The position numbers were made by a program, and so were the translations under genes. From Vicingus serpentipes (GTDB lineage Bacteria > Bacteroidota > Bacteroidia > Flavobacteriales_E > Vicingaceae): a stretch of 64,000 nt of DNA. Positions 56,201-64,000 of the stretch are shown in pieces (within the stretch, counting starts at the first letter, position 1; each line of letters starts with the position of its first letter). The notes beneath the pieces were generated by a model. The model had not been told where the DNA came from, ran no database searches, and saw nothing but the letters and a program-made list of their open reading frames with translations. The stretch covers positions 310,001 to 374,000 of the forward strand of contig NZ_VOOS01000004.1 in the NCBI RefSeq assembly GCF_007993035.1, read 5' to 3'.

Positions 56201-57409
56201 TTACAAATGTTTTTTCGTCAAAATCCGTGCCGGATACCAAGAGGCTAGTAATCCAATTACTAAAACAATACCGGTTACATTTATAAAATCCATAAGCTGT
56301 AATTCAACGGGATAAAAATCTACAATACCTCCATTAAGTCTAAGTAAGCCAAATGTTTGTTGAACCCAACAAATTAATGCGCCTAAAACCATTCCCGTAA
56401 AAGCGCCAAGCAAGTTTATAAGCATGCCTTCAGCAAAAAATATTTTTTGAATTAAGGAGTTGTTTGCACCCATTGTTTTTAAAATCCAAACATCTTTTTT
56501 CTTATCAATAATAAGCATGGTTAAAGAACCAACAATATTAAATGAAGCAATAATTAGAATGAATGTTAGAATTAAAAAAGTAATCCATTTTTCAGTTTCG
56601 TTGGTTTTAAATATTAATTCATTTAATTCATAACGAGTTTGCACCTTATAATTTGCACCAACAATCACCTTTATTTCATTATTAACCATATCAAGGTTTG
56701 CATTAGTATTTATTTTTAATTCAATTGAAGATATTTTGTTTTTATGATTCAACAACTCTTGAGCAAACGACAAAGAAGATAAAACATATTTAGAATCGAA
56801 ATCAGGACTTACAGAAAAAACACCTGCAGCACTAGCGTATTTTCGATTAAACTCATCAGTTGGAACAAAAGATTTTTTATTTCCTCTTTTTGGAACAATT
56901 ACACTTACCTTTTCTTGAAATTTACTTCCAAGATATAAAGATAAGTTATCAGCGATTCCATAACCCAAGTGTAAATAATTTGTTTCCTCATCATCAAATC
57001 GAACTTTACCTTCAAACATCAAAGAATCTAGCCCTGTCATTTTATAAAACGAAGGGTCAACACCTTTTAAGGTAGCTACAGTTTGTTTATCATTGTATTT
57101 AAAAAGGGCAACATCCTCAATCGATTCTAAACAGAATTCGACATCTTTATGGCTTGCAATTTCTTCTTTTGGAAAATCTGAAATATGAAAAGTTTTGCCG
57201 GTTACAGCTGTAATTTTAATGTCTGGATCAAAAGAAGCGTAAAGGTCTTCTACTAATGTTTGTAAGCCGTTAAAAGCAGACAAAACGACAATTAAAGCTA
57301 ATGTTCCAACTCCAATTCCTGCAACAGAAATCCAAGAAATAATATTGATTACATTGTGCGATTTTTTAGATATTAAATATCGTTTCGCTATGTAAAAAGG
57401 AACGTTCAA
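56201..57409 (-). CDS. LolC/LolE-like ABC transporter permease (FtsX fold)
   Basis: A 402-residue inner-membrane protein of the lipoprotein-releasing (LolC/E) type. The start FYIAKRYLISKKSHNVINIISWISVAGIGVGT contains helix one (about 22-48). A periplasmic MacB-like core domain (about 50-265) follows, then three helices (about 275-400) with the FtsX-domain segment KKKDVWILKTMGAN and the C-terminal GLLASWYPARILTKK. With a LolD-type ATPase, not seen nearby, it would extract lipoproteins from the inner membrane. In Bacteroidota one such permease often serves as both LolC and LolE. It lies two bases after rbfA. Confidence 0.88.
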   Translation of the reverse strand: MNVPFYIAKRYLISKKSHNVINIISWISVAGIGVGTLALIVVLSAFNGLQTLVEDLYASFDPDIKITAVTGKTFHISDFPKEEIASHKDVEFCLESIEDVALFKYNDKQTVATLKGVDPSFYKMTGLDSLMFEGKVRFDDEETNYLHLGYGIADNLSLYLGSKFQEKVSVIVPKRGNKKSFVPTDEFNRKYASAAGVFSVSPDFDSKYVLSSLSFAQELLNHKNKISSIELKINTNANLDMVNNEIKVIVGANYKVQTRYELNELIFKTNETEKWITFLILTFILIIASFNIVGSLTMLIIDKKKDVWILKTMGANNSLIQKIFFAEGMLINLLGAFTGMVLGALICWVQQTFGLLRLNGGIVDFYPVELQLMDFINVTGIVLVIGLLASWYPARILTKKHL

Positions 57410-57411
57410 TG

Positions 57412-57750
57412 TTATTGTTTTAGCGCTTCATCTAAAGCTTCAGCATAGTCTAAAGAGTCATCTAAATAGAACGCAATTTCAGGAACAATTCGAAGTTGTT
57501 TTTTTATTATTTTCCCTAACAAACCTCTTATCATTTTAGAATTTTCATTTACCCCTTTTACACAGTCTATAGGTTCGGTTGCCCCAAAAATACTTAGGTA
57601 AACTTTTGCAAAACTTAAATCAGGAGAAACTCTAACTACAGTAACACTAATCATGGTGTTAGGAAACCAATCGGTACCATTCTGCTGGAAAATAATACTT
57701 AATTCTTTAAGTAATAATCGAGATACTTTATTTTGTCTTAGTGAACTCAT
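57412..57750 (-). CDS. rbfA: Ribosome-binding factor A
   Basis: A 112-residue KH-fold protein that binds immature 30S subunits and helps 16S rRNA 5' processing and cold adaptation. The family pattern is clear: RQNKVSRLLLKELSIIFQ, ISVTVVRVSPDLSFAKVYLS, IRGLLGKIIKKQLRIVPEIAFYLDDSLDYA. Its length is typical. It lies between hflX (66-base gap) and the LolC/E-like gene (two bases), both on the minus strand. Confidence 0.95.
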   Translation of the reverse strand: MSSLRQNKVSRLLLKELSIIFQQNGTDWFPNTMISVTVVRVSPDLSFAKVYLSIFGATEPIDCVKGVNENSKMIRGLLGKIIKKQLRIVPEIAFYLDDSLDYAEALDEALKQ

Positions 57751-57816
57751 GGAGCAAAGTTATAAATTCTAAATTAGATACTTATTCTAAAATGAATGGT
57801 TAGAAGAATATAGAGA

Positions 57817-59013
57817 TTAATACAATAATTGATGAGGATACATTCTTAAGTGCACACTTTTAATCTCTTCGTAAAGAACTGATTTTAATTCTTCAATATT
57901 AAGTTTATTAGTTGCCGAAATGTAAACTGTTGGATGATTACTTTTACTCATCCACATTTTTTTAAGGTCATCTAATGAGTAGTTTTCCCTTGTTTCAGGG
58001 GTTAAATCATCTTCATCTTTTTTCTCGTAGGTAAAAGCATCAATTTTGTTAAAAACCATAATTGTGGGTTTATCTAGCGCTTCTAAATCTGCAAGAGTTT
58101 CATTTACAACTTGAATTTGATCTTCAAAATTAGAATGAGAAATATCAACCACATGAACTAAAACATCTGAATCTTTTACTTCATCTAAAGTAGATTTAAA
58201 TGATTCAATTAAATGGTGAGGTAATTTTCTGATAAACCCAACAGTATCAGTTAGCAAAAAAGGTAAATTTTCAATAACTACTTTTCTGATTGTGGTGTCA
58301 AGTGTTGCAAAAAGTTTGTTTTCAGCAAATACTTCCGATTTGCTTAGCATATTCATCATTGTTGATTTACCAACATTGGTATAACCAACTAATGATACTC
58401 GAACCATTTGTAAACGTTTCTTACGTTGGGTTGATTTTTGCTTATCTATCGTCTTTAATTTTTCTTTAAGTAAAGCGATTTTATTTAAAATAATACGTCT
58501 ATCTGTTTCAATTTGTGTTTCCCCTGGACCACGTAACCCAATCCCACCTTTTTGTCTTTCTAAGTGAGTCCACATTCTTGTTAAACGAGGCAATAAATAC
58601 TGACATTGAGCTAATTCAACTTGAGTTCTAGCATTAGAAGTTTGTGCTCTACTAGCAAAAATATCTAGAATTAAACTACTTCTATCAAGCACTTTAATTT
58701 CTATTACTTTTTCAATATTCCTTGCTTGTGAAGGAGATAGTTCATCATCAAAAATGATAACATGTACTTCGTTTTCTTGAATGTAATTTAAAATTTCCTC
58801 AAGTTTTCCTTTTCCAACAAATGTTTTCGGATCAGGATGTGTTACTTTTTGTGTAAATCGTTTTACTTCAATTGCACCAGCCGTTTCAGCTAAAAATGAT
58901 AATTCATCCAAATATTCTTTTAACTGAGTCTCGTTTTGGTTTTGTGTAATAACACCAACTAGTATTGCTTTTTCAACTACCGCTTCGTTTGTAATATGTA
59001 AGTTACCTTTCAT
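57817..59013 (-). CDS. hflX: GTPase HflX
   Basis: A 398-residue ribosome-associated GTPase that splits stalled or heat-damaged 70S ribosomes. The N-terminal HflX domain has THPDPKTFVGKGKLEEI and DDELSPSQARNIEK, followed by the diagnostic GLRGPGETQIETDRR. The G domain has G1 VGYTNVGKSTMMN, G3 DTVGFIRKLP and G4 VFNKID. It starts three bases after the stop of the membrane protein gene upstream and is followed by rbfA, giving two ribosome genes in one minus-strand run. Confidence 0.96.
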   Translation of the reverse strand: MKGNLHITNEAVVEKAILVGVITQNQNETQLKEYLDELSFLAETAGAIEVKRFTQKVTHPDPKTFVGKGKLEEILNYIQENEVHVIIFDDELSPSQARNIEKVIEIKVLDRSSLILDIFASRAQTSNARTQVELAQCQYLLPRLTRMWTHLERQKGGIGLRGPGETQIETDRRIILNKIALLKEKLKTIDKQKSTQRKKRLQMVRVSLVGYTNVGKSTMMNMLSKSEVFAENKLFATLDTTIRKVVIENLPFLLTDTVGFIRKLPHHLIESFKSTLDEVKDSDVLVHVVDISHSNFEDQIQVVNETLADLEALDKPTIMVFNKIDAFTYEKKDEDDLTPETRENYSLDDLKKMWMSKSNHPTVYISATNKLNIEELKSVLYEEIKSVHLRMYPHQLLY

Positions 59014-59016
59014 TTA

Positions 59017-59457
59017 TTAAAACATTCCTCCACCAACTAAAGTTGGTTTAATTAATCCAGCCCACAAAATAAGTATAAAGGCAATAGTATAAAAAATAGC
59101 TCCTTTCTTAAATTTATAAACGCTTTCAGTTGCTTTTTTAGATTTTACTCTACCAATTGTAATTAAAGCAATTGCGATTAACATCGTTACACCATGTTCC
59201 ATAGCCCAAAATCTCAATACGCTATCTTTCATTGCATCACCAATTGCTACTACTTTTTCGCTTATAAAATAAAGGACAACTCCAATTATCATTTGAGTAT
59301 GAGTAAAACTTAGTAGTAACAGCGCAATTAAATTATCGGATTTATTGTAGTCTTTTTTACCAAACCAACCAGCAAATGATTTAATAATTGCTATAACTAA
59401 AAAGATTAATACTAGCCATCTTAGTCCTGAGTGTGCATGAAGCATTCCATTGTACAT
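59017..59457 (-). CDS. Hypothetical four-helix membrane protein with conserved-looking His residues
   Basis: A 146-residue protein with four membrane helices (about 9-30, 42-66, 85-103 and 120-140). His residues sit at helix edges: LHAHSGLRWL, SFTHTQMIIGVVLYF and FWAMEHGVTML. This spacing would allow heme or metal binding as in small b-type cytochromes, but that is an inference and I do not recognise a named family. It is first in a minus-strand run with hflX three bases downstream, and has its own promoter box. Confidence 0.7.
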   Translation of the reverse strand: MYNGMLHAHSGLRWLVLIFLVIAIIKSFAGWFGKKDYNKSDNLIALLLLSFTHTQMIIGVVLYFISEKVVAIGDAMKDSVLRFWAMEHGVTMLIAIALITIGRVKSKKATESVYKFKKGAIFYTIAFILILWAGLIKPTLVGGGMF

Positions 59458-59483
59458 AAATTATAGTTTTGTTAGGTTACGCT

Positions 59484-59491
59484 CAAAATTA
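59484..59491 (-). promoter_or_regulatory. Bacteroidota -7 box for the membrane protein-hflX run
   Basis: On the minus strand this reads TAATTTTG, fitting TAnnTTTG. The predicted start near 59479 gives a leader of about 22 bases. Confidence 0.5.
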
Positions 59492-59547
59492 ACCAAAAAG
59501 GCTTAGGATATATTTTTAACAGTGAAAATTAACTCGATTTAAAATAT

Positions 59548-59555
59548 TATTTTTG
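59548..59555 (+). promoter_or_regulatory. Bacteroidota -7 box (TATTTTTG) for the amidohydrolase operon
   Basis: Fits TAnnTTTG. The predicted start near 59560 gives a leader of about 18 bases before ATG 59578, similar to several other genes in the window. Confidence 0.5.
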
Positions 59556-59577
59556 GACATCTATTAAAAAAATATCA

Positions 59578-62500
59578 ATGAAGAAATTCTTTTTAACTGT
59601 TTTTGTAGTTTGTAGTTTCCTTGCAAATGCTCAAGAGACTTTTATTACCAATGGCTCAAAAAACAATATCCATAATTATTACGCCTTTAAAAATGCAACC
59701 ATTTTTAAAGATTATCAAACTAAAATTAATAAAGGAGTTTTATTAATAAAAGATGGGAAGGTAGTAGAAATTGGAGAGGAAGGGAAAGTTAAAATTCCTA
59801 AAAACGCTATAGTTTACGATTTAGATGGAAAATTTATTTATCCTTCTTTAATTGATCTTTATTCTGATTACGGAATTCCGGTTGCCGAAAAAAGCAAAAA
59901 GCCAAACTTTGGGCCTCAGTTTGAAAGTAACAGAAAAGGAGCATATAACTGGAATGAAGCAATTCATCCGGAAGTTGAATCTGGTATGTTATTTACAGTT
60001 AACAATAAAAAGGCGGAAGAATTAAGAAACTTAGGTTTTGGGGTAGTTCTAACACATCAGCAAGATGGAATAATGAGAGGAACCTCAGCTTTGGTTACAT
60101 TAGCTGATGATATTGCTAATCAAGTAATGTTAAAAGATAAAGTTGCTATGCAACTTTCATTCAATAAAGGAACTTCTACTCAAGATTACCCGGGGTCTTT
60201 AATGGGATCTATTGCATTAATTAGGCAAACTTATTATGACGTAGATTGGTATTTTAACAATAAAAATCTACCAGAATATAATATTTCATTAGCTAAAATA
60301 GTCGATAATTGGGAATTGCCTTCAATTTTTGACACCCAAGATAAGTTAGATATATTACGTGCTGATTTAATTGGTGATGAATTTGAAATGCAATACATCT
60401 TCAAAGGGAATGGAGATGAATATCAACGAATTAATGAAATTAAAGCAACAAAAGGAAGATTAATTTTGCCAATTAATTTCCCAGAAGCTTATGATGTAAC
60501 TGACCCTTATAACGCAATGGTTGTTCCTTTTAAGGATATTAAAGAATGGGAGTTAGCACCATATAATTTAGGAGTAGTAGAGAAAAATAAAATTGATTTC
60601 GCAATTACGACAGCTGATTTAAAAGACAAAAAAGTATTTTGGAATAACTTAAGAAAAGCCATAGAAAATGGATTGTCCGAGGAGTCTGCTCTAAAAGCTT
60701 TAACTTATTCTCCTGCTGAATTTATAAAAATGAATGACCAAGTTGGAAGTTTGAATAAAGATATGTGGGCTAACTTTATAATCACTTCTGAAAATTTATT
60801 TAGCGAAAAAAATATTATTTACGAAAACTGGATAAAAGGTAAAAAGTACTTACTAAAAGATTATTCTTTAGTTGATGTTAGAGGTGATTATCATTTAAAA
60901 ATTAATGAAAAAGTATATGATTTAAATATAAAAGGAGAAAAAGAAAAGCCTGCAGGAACTATCGAAATAGTAACCTTAAGTGATACAGCAAAAGCAGACA
61001 CTTCTTCTGTGAAAGTTAACTTATCACTTCAAGCAAACAATATTACAATTAGTTTTAACCCAAATGATGATTTAGATTCAGCAACAATTAGACTTAGTGG
61101 TTATGTAAATCACAATGCTGTAGTTTGGGAAGGAAAAGGACAACTAAGTAATGGTGATTGGATTAGTTGGTCAGCAATTAAAGGAGAACACCATAAAGAA
61201 GAGAAAAATGAGAAAGAAGAAAAGATAGATTCAACTGCTTCTGACTCCTTAATCATACCAAATATTTATTATCCAAACATGGCTTATGGTTTAGATTCTA
61301 TACCCAAAGCTGAAACCTTAATTATTAAAAATGTTACTGTTTGGACAAATGAAGACGAAGGAATTCTTAAAAATACTGACGTATTGTTAAAAGATGGAAA
61401 GATTAGTCAAATTGGTAAAAACTTAGCAATTGAAGGAGCCATTATTGTTGATGGATCTGGTAAACATTTAACTGCTGGAATTATTGATGAACACTCACAC
61501 ATTGCAATAAGTAGAGGTGTAAATGAGTGTACACAAGCTGTTACAGCTGAAGTAAGTATTGCAGATGTTGTAGATTGTGATGACATAAATATTTACAGAC
61601 AACTAGCTGGAGGGGTTGTTGCTTCTCAATTGTTACATGGTTCTTGCAACCCAATTGGAGGACAATCAGCTTTAATAAAATTGAAATGGGGAAGTAGTCC
61701 AGAGGAAATGAAAATTAAAGAAACAGATGGCTACATCAAATTTGCATTAGGTGAAAACGTAAAACAATCAAACTGGGGGATGTTTAATAGAAGCCGTTTT
61801 CCACAAACAAGAATGGGAGTTGAGCAGGTTTATTATGATGCTTTTACTAGAGCAAAAGAATATCAAAGTATTTGGGATAAATACGCTGCTTTACCTTTAA
61901 AAACAAAAGCAAATACTTACGCTCCAAGAATTGATCTTGAAATGGAAACGTTAAATGAGATTTTAAATAAAGAGCGTTTTATTTCTTGTCACTCTTATCA
62001 ACAATCGGAAATTAACATGCTAATGCATGTTGGAGATTCAATGGGTTTTACTGTAAATACTTTTACACATATTTTAGAAGGGTATAAAGTAGCAGATAAA
62101 ATGAAAGAACATGGAGCAGGTGGCTCTACTTTTTCTGACTGGTGGGCATATAAGTTTGAAGTAAATGATGCAATCCCTTATAATGGTGCCATTATGCACG
62201 AACAAGGAGTTTTAACAGCGTTTAATTCAGATGATGCTGAGATGGGAAGAAGATTAAATCAAGAGGCTGCAAAAGCCGTAAAATACGGAGGAGTGTCAGA
62301 GGAAGAAGCATGGAAGTTTGTTACATTAAACCCTGCTAAATTATTGCATTTAGATGATAAAATGGGAAGTATAAAAGTTGGTAAAGATGCTGATGTAGTA
62401 TTGTGGTCCGATAATCCATTATCGGTTTATGCAACTGTTGAAAAAACAATTATAGAAGGAGTAGTTTATTTTGATAGACAAATGGATGAAGCTTTGCAAA

Positions 62501-62628
62501 AAAGAAATAGAGAAGAAAAAGCTGCAATTATAGAGAAAATGATAGGTGTAAAAGCTAAAGGAGGAAAAACTCAGAAACCAAAGGCAAAATACAATAGAAC
62601 TTATCATTGTGATACAGTGGGAGAGTAA
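59578..62628 (+). CDS. Tandem amidohydrolase-domain exported protein
   Basis: A 1016-residue exported protein made of two amidohydrolase-like halves. After the signal peptide (about 1-19) the first half (about 30-430) keeps the family outline (VLLIKDGKVVEIG, TYSPAEFIKMNDQVGSL) but has YPSLIDLYSDYG where the metal-binding HxH should be. A middle linker (about 430-570) is Lys/Glu-rich. The second half (about 575-990) is canonical: AGIIDEHSHIAI (HxH), SCHSYQQSEI, FTHILEG, a metal Asp in TAFNSDDAEMG, and the closing GKDADVVLWSDNPLSVY. It is probably a periplasmic metal-dependent amidase or dipeptidase with one working site. The substrate is unknown. A related gene follows after 26 bases. Confidence 0.85.
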   Translation: MKKFFLTVFVVCSFLANAQETFITNGSKNNIHNYYAFKNATIFKDYQTKINKGVLLIKDGKVVEIGEEGKVKIPKNAIVYDLDGKFIYPSLIDLYSDYGIPVAEKSKKPNFGPQFESNRKGAYNWNEAIHPEVESGMLFTVNNKKAEELRNLGFGVVLTHQQDGIMRGTSALVTLADDIANQVMLKDKVAMQLSFNKGTSTQDYPGSLMGSIALIRQTYYDVDWYFNNKNLPEYNISLAKIVDNWELPSIFDTQDKLDILRADLIGDEFEMQYIFKGNGDEYQRINEIKATKGRLILPINFPEAYDVTDPYNAMVVPFKDIKEWELAPYNLGVVEKNKIDFAITTADLKDKKVFWNNLRKAIENGLSEESALKALTYSPAEFIKMNDQVGSLNKDMWANFIITSENLFSEKNIIYENWIKGKKYLLKDYSLVDVRGDYHLKINEKVYDLNIKGEKEKPAGTIEIVTLSDTAKADTSSVKVNLSLQANNITISFNPNDDLDSATIRLSGYVNHNAVVWEGKGQLSNGDWISWSAIKGEHHKEEKNEKEEKIDSTASDSLIIPNIYYPNMAYGLDSIPKAETLIIKNVTVWTNEDEGILKNTDVLLKDGKISQIGKNLAIEGAIIVDGSGKHLTAGIIDEHSHIAISRGVNECTQAVTAEVSIADVVDCDDINIYRQLAGGVVASQLLHGSCNPIGGQSALIKLKWGSSPEEMKIKETDGYIKFALGENVKQSNWGMFNRSRFPQTRMGVEQVYYDAFTRAKEYQSIWDKYAALPLKTKANTYAPRIDLEMETLNEILNKERFISCHSYQQSEINMLMHVGDSMGFTVNTFTHILEGYKVADKMKEHGAGGSTFSDWWAYKFEVNDAIPYNGAIMHEQGVLTAFNSDDAEMGRRLNQEAAKAVKYGGVSEEEAWKFVTLNPAKLLHLDDKMGSIKVGKDADVVLWSDNPLSVYATVEKTIIEGVVYFDRQMDEALQKRNREEKAAIIEKMIGVKAKGGKTQKPKAKYNRTYHCDTVGE

Positions 62629-62654
62629 TTACGAACTTGAAAACAATACTTAAA

Positions 62655-63935
62655 ATGAAAAATATATTTTTAATACTATTAATTGGAGCATTTTTTGGTG
62701 CCAAAGCTCAAGTTGAAACACCTGCATCACCTCAAACTAAGTCTATTCTTTTAATGAATGGATTTGCTCATTTAGGAAATGGTAAAGTAATAGAAAATGC
62801 TGCAATTGGGATTAAAGATGGCAAGCTAACGTTAGTGGCTGATGCTAGGGTTATTAAGCTTGAACAAAATGCTTATGACACAGTTATTAATATTCAAGGC
62901 AAACATGTTTACCCAGGTATTATAGCACCAAATTCTACTTTAGGTTTGGTAGAAATAGATGCAGTAAGAGCTACCGATGATCAGAGAGAAGCGGGAACTT
63001 ACACTCCTCATGTTCGTTCAATTATTGCTTACAATACGGAATCGAAAATTACAACCACAGTTCGTTCAAATGGTGTGTTAATGGGACAAATTACCCCAAG
63101 AGGAAATTATATTTCTGGAACATCTTCAATTGTTCAGTTTGATGCTTGGAATTGGGAAGATGCTGTTTACAAAGAAGATGATGGAGTTCATTTAAATTGG
63201 TACGCCATGTTTAATAGATGGAATGGCAAAGCCAATAAAAATTATGGAGAACGAGTAGAAGAGTTAAAAGAGTTTTTTGCGAATGCACAGGCTTATAGTA
63301 AGGAAAATAATTATGAAGAAATAAATTTAAGATTTGAAGCAATGAGAGGCGTTTTTTCTGGAGAACAAACACTTTTTATTCATGCAAATTTTGTGAAAGA
63401 GATAACTGAAGCTATTGATTTCGGAAAAAAATTCGATATTAAGAAAATGGTTATTGTTGGTGGATATGATGCTTGGAGAGTAAGCGATATGCTTAAGGAC
63501 AATAATGTTGCAGTAATTTTAAGAAGAGTTCACGAACTTCCTATACATGAAGATGATGATGTTTATTTGCCTTACAAATTACCTAAATTACTATTTGATG
63601 CAGGAGTTTTATTTTGCTTAGAAAATTCAGGAGATATGGAAACTATGGGTACAAGAAACTTACCTTTTTATGCTGGTACTGCTGCTGCTTATGGAATAGA
63701 AAAAGAGGAAGCTTTAAAGCTAATTACATTAAATACTGCTAAAATACTAGGTATTGATTCTACAACAGGGAGTTTAGAATCAGGTAAAGATGCTACACTA
63801 TTTATTTCTACTGGTGATGCGCTTGATGTAAGAACTAATAATGTAATAGCTGCATTTATTCAAGGAAGACTAATTGACGTAGATAACCACCAGAAAAAAC
63901 TATACAGAAAGTATTCTGAAAAGTATAAAAACTAA
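62655..63935 (+). CDS. Amidohydrolase-like exported protein lacking the HxH motif
   Basis: A 426-residue protein with a signal peptide (MKNIFLILLIGAFFGAKAQ). The outline is amidohydrolase (IGIKDGKLTLVADARVI, GKHVYPGIIAPNSTLG, ITLNTAKILGIDSTTGSLESGKDATLFI), but HxH is absent and later metal ligands are not evident, as in the first half of its upstream neighbour. It is therefore more likely a non-catalytic partner or a metal-independent variant. I start it at ATG 62655; a TTG at 62637 would add six residues before the signal peptide. The next gene begins one base after its stop. Confidence 0.8.
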   Translation: MKNIFLILLIGAFFGAKAQVETPASPQTKSILLMNGFAHLGNGKVIENAAIGIKDGKLTLVADARVIKLEQNAYDTVINIQGKHVYPGIIAPNSTLGLVEIDAVRATDDQREAGTYTPHVRSIIAYNTESKITTTVRSNGVLMGQITPRGNYISGTSSIVQFDAWNWEDAVYKEDDGVHLNWYAMFNRWNGKANKNYGERVEELKEFFANAQAYSKENNYEEINLRFEAMRGVFSGEQTLFIHANFVKEITEAIDFGKKFDIKKMVIVGGYDAWRVSDMLKDNNVAVILRRVHELPIHEDDDVYLPYKLPKLLFDAGVLFCLENSGDMETMGTRNLPFYAGTAAAYGIEKEEALKLITLNTAKILGIDSTTGSLESGKDATLFISTGDALDVRTNNVIAAFIQGRLIDVDNHQKKLYRKYSEKYKN

Positions 63936-63936
63936 A

Positions 63937-64000
63937 ATGAAAAGAACCTTAATATTAGGAGCAAGCCCAAACCCAGAAAGATATGCTTATAAAGCAACTG
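63937..64000 (+). CDS. CoA-binding protein, N-terminal fragment (runs off the window)
   Basis: Only 21 codons are visible, starting with ATG one base after the previous stop. The reading MKRTLILGASPNPERYAYKA has the GASxNPxRYAY start of small Rossmann-fold CoA-binding domain proteins. The remainder is outside the window. Confidence 0.7.
   Translation, partial: MKRTLILGASPNPERYAYKAT

Noticed and set aside
56020-56286. Plus-strand frame of 88 codons after gene H
   Set aside because: It is the shadow of the minus-strand lipoprotein (55989-56165) and of the 3' end of the LolC/E-like gene; it has no export signal or family pattern.

Overview
The window is one contiguous piece of a low-GC chromosome of the phylum Bacteroidota, most likely order Flavobacteriales; I cannot fix the genus. 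The signs are: starts without Shine-Dalgarno sequences, TAnnTTTG promoter boxes, type IX secretion tails of both kinds (a C-terminal sorting domain at 12178-14154 and a gliding-type CHU_C domain at 31421-34978), SprB repeats, DUF5686, a DUF2807 head-GIN protein, and many Cys-anchored lipoproteins. No rRNA, tRNA, CRISPR array, integrase or transposase is visible. Genes are tightly packed; no gene-free stretch exceeds about 230 bases.

Layout. 1-1619: end of aspartate-semialdehyde dehydrogenase and an M42 aminopeptidase. 1632-12135: five head-to-tail genes for membrane proteins ending in a SpoIIE/PP2C phosphatase, four with periplasmic TPR sensors and one with a Cache-like sensor. They are followed by a secreted M43 metalloprotease and a relic of a second M42 gene end. 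14208-18055 (minus): rnpA-yidD-S41 protease-O-antigen ligase. 18179-21358: PAP2 phosphatase, crcB, pafA-like phosphatase, lipoprotein. 21510-31191: gyrB, DUF3108, M23 and YiiX-like envelope hydrolases, a minus-strand group (FAD oxidoreductase, DUF6150, MazG-like) and a YfbK-like von Willebrand protein. 31421-42999: a giant SprB/PKD/CHU_C protein, a free-methionine sulfoxide reductase, an Ig-like lipoprotein, dinB, DUF5686, a radical SAM protein and rlmF. 43167-46385: an ECF sigma factor, a probable anti-sigma factor and a DUF2807 barrel protein. 46460-49087: M1 aminopeptidase. 49246-55987: a second array of three TPR-SpoIIE genes. 55989-59457 (minus): small lipoprotein, LolC/E-like permease, rbfA, hflX and a four-helix membrane protein. 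59578-64000: two amidohydrolase-like proteins and the start of a CoA-binding protein.

Two signals stand out. First, the eight SpoIIE genes form two arrays about 37 kb apart. Their extracytoplasmic sensors differ, but the output phosphatases are nearly the same, with exact shared DNA runs of up to 89 bases. Neighbours are usually coupled by ATGA or TTGA stop/start overlaps. Sensor type and output type do not sort together, so the modules look shuffled, and no partner kinase or STAS protein lies nearby. This looks like a many-sensors-to-one-output partner-switching system. Second, the sequence GTTGTAAC, 17 bases, CGTCACATT occurs upstream of both the ECF sigma gene and the DUF2807 gene with identical spacing, which defines a candidate autoregulated promoter and a compact envelope-stress regulon.
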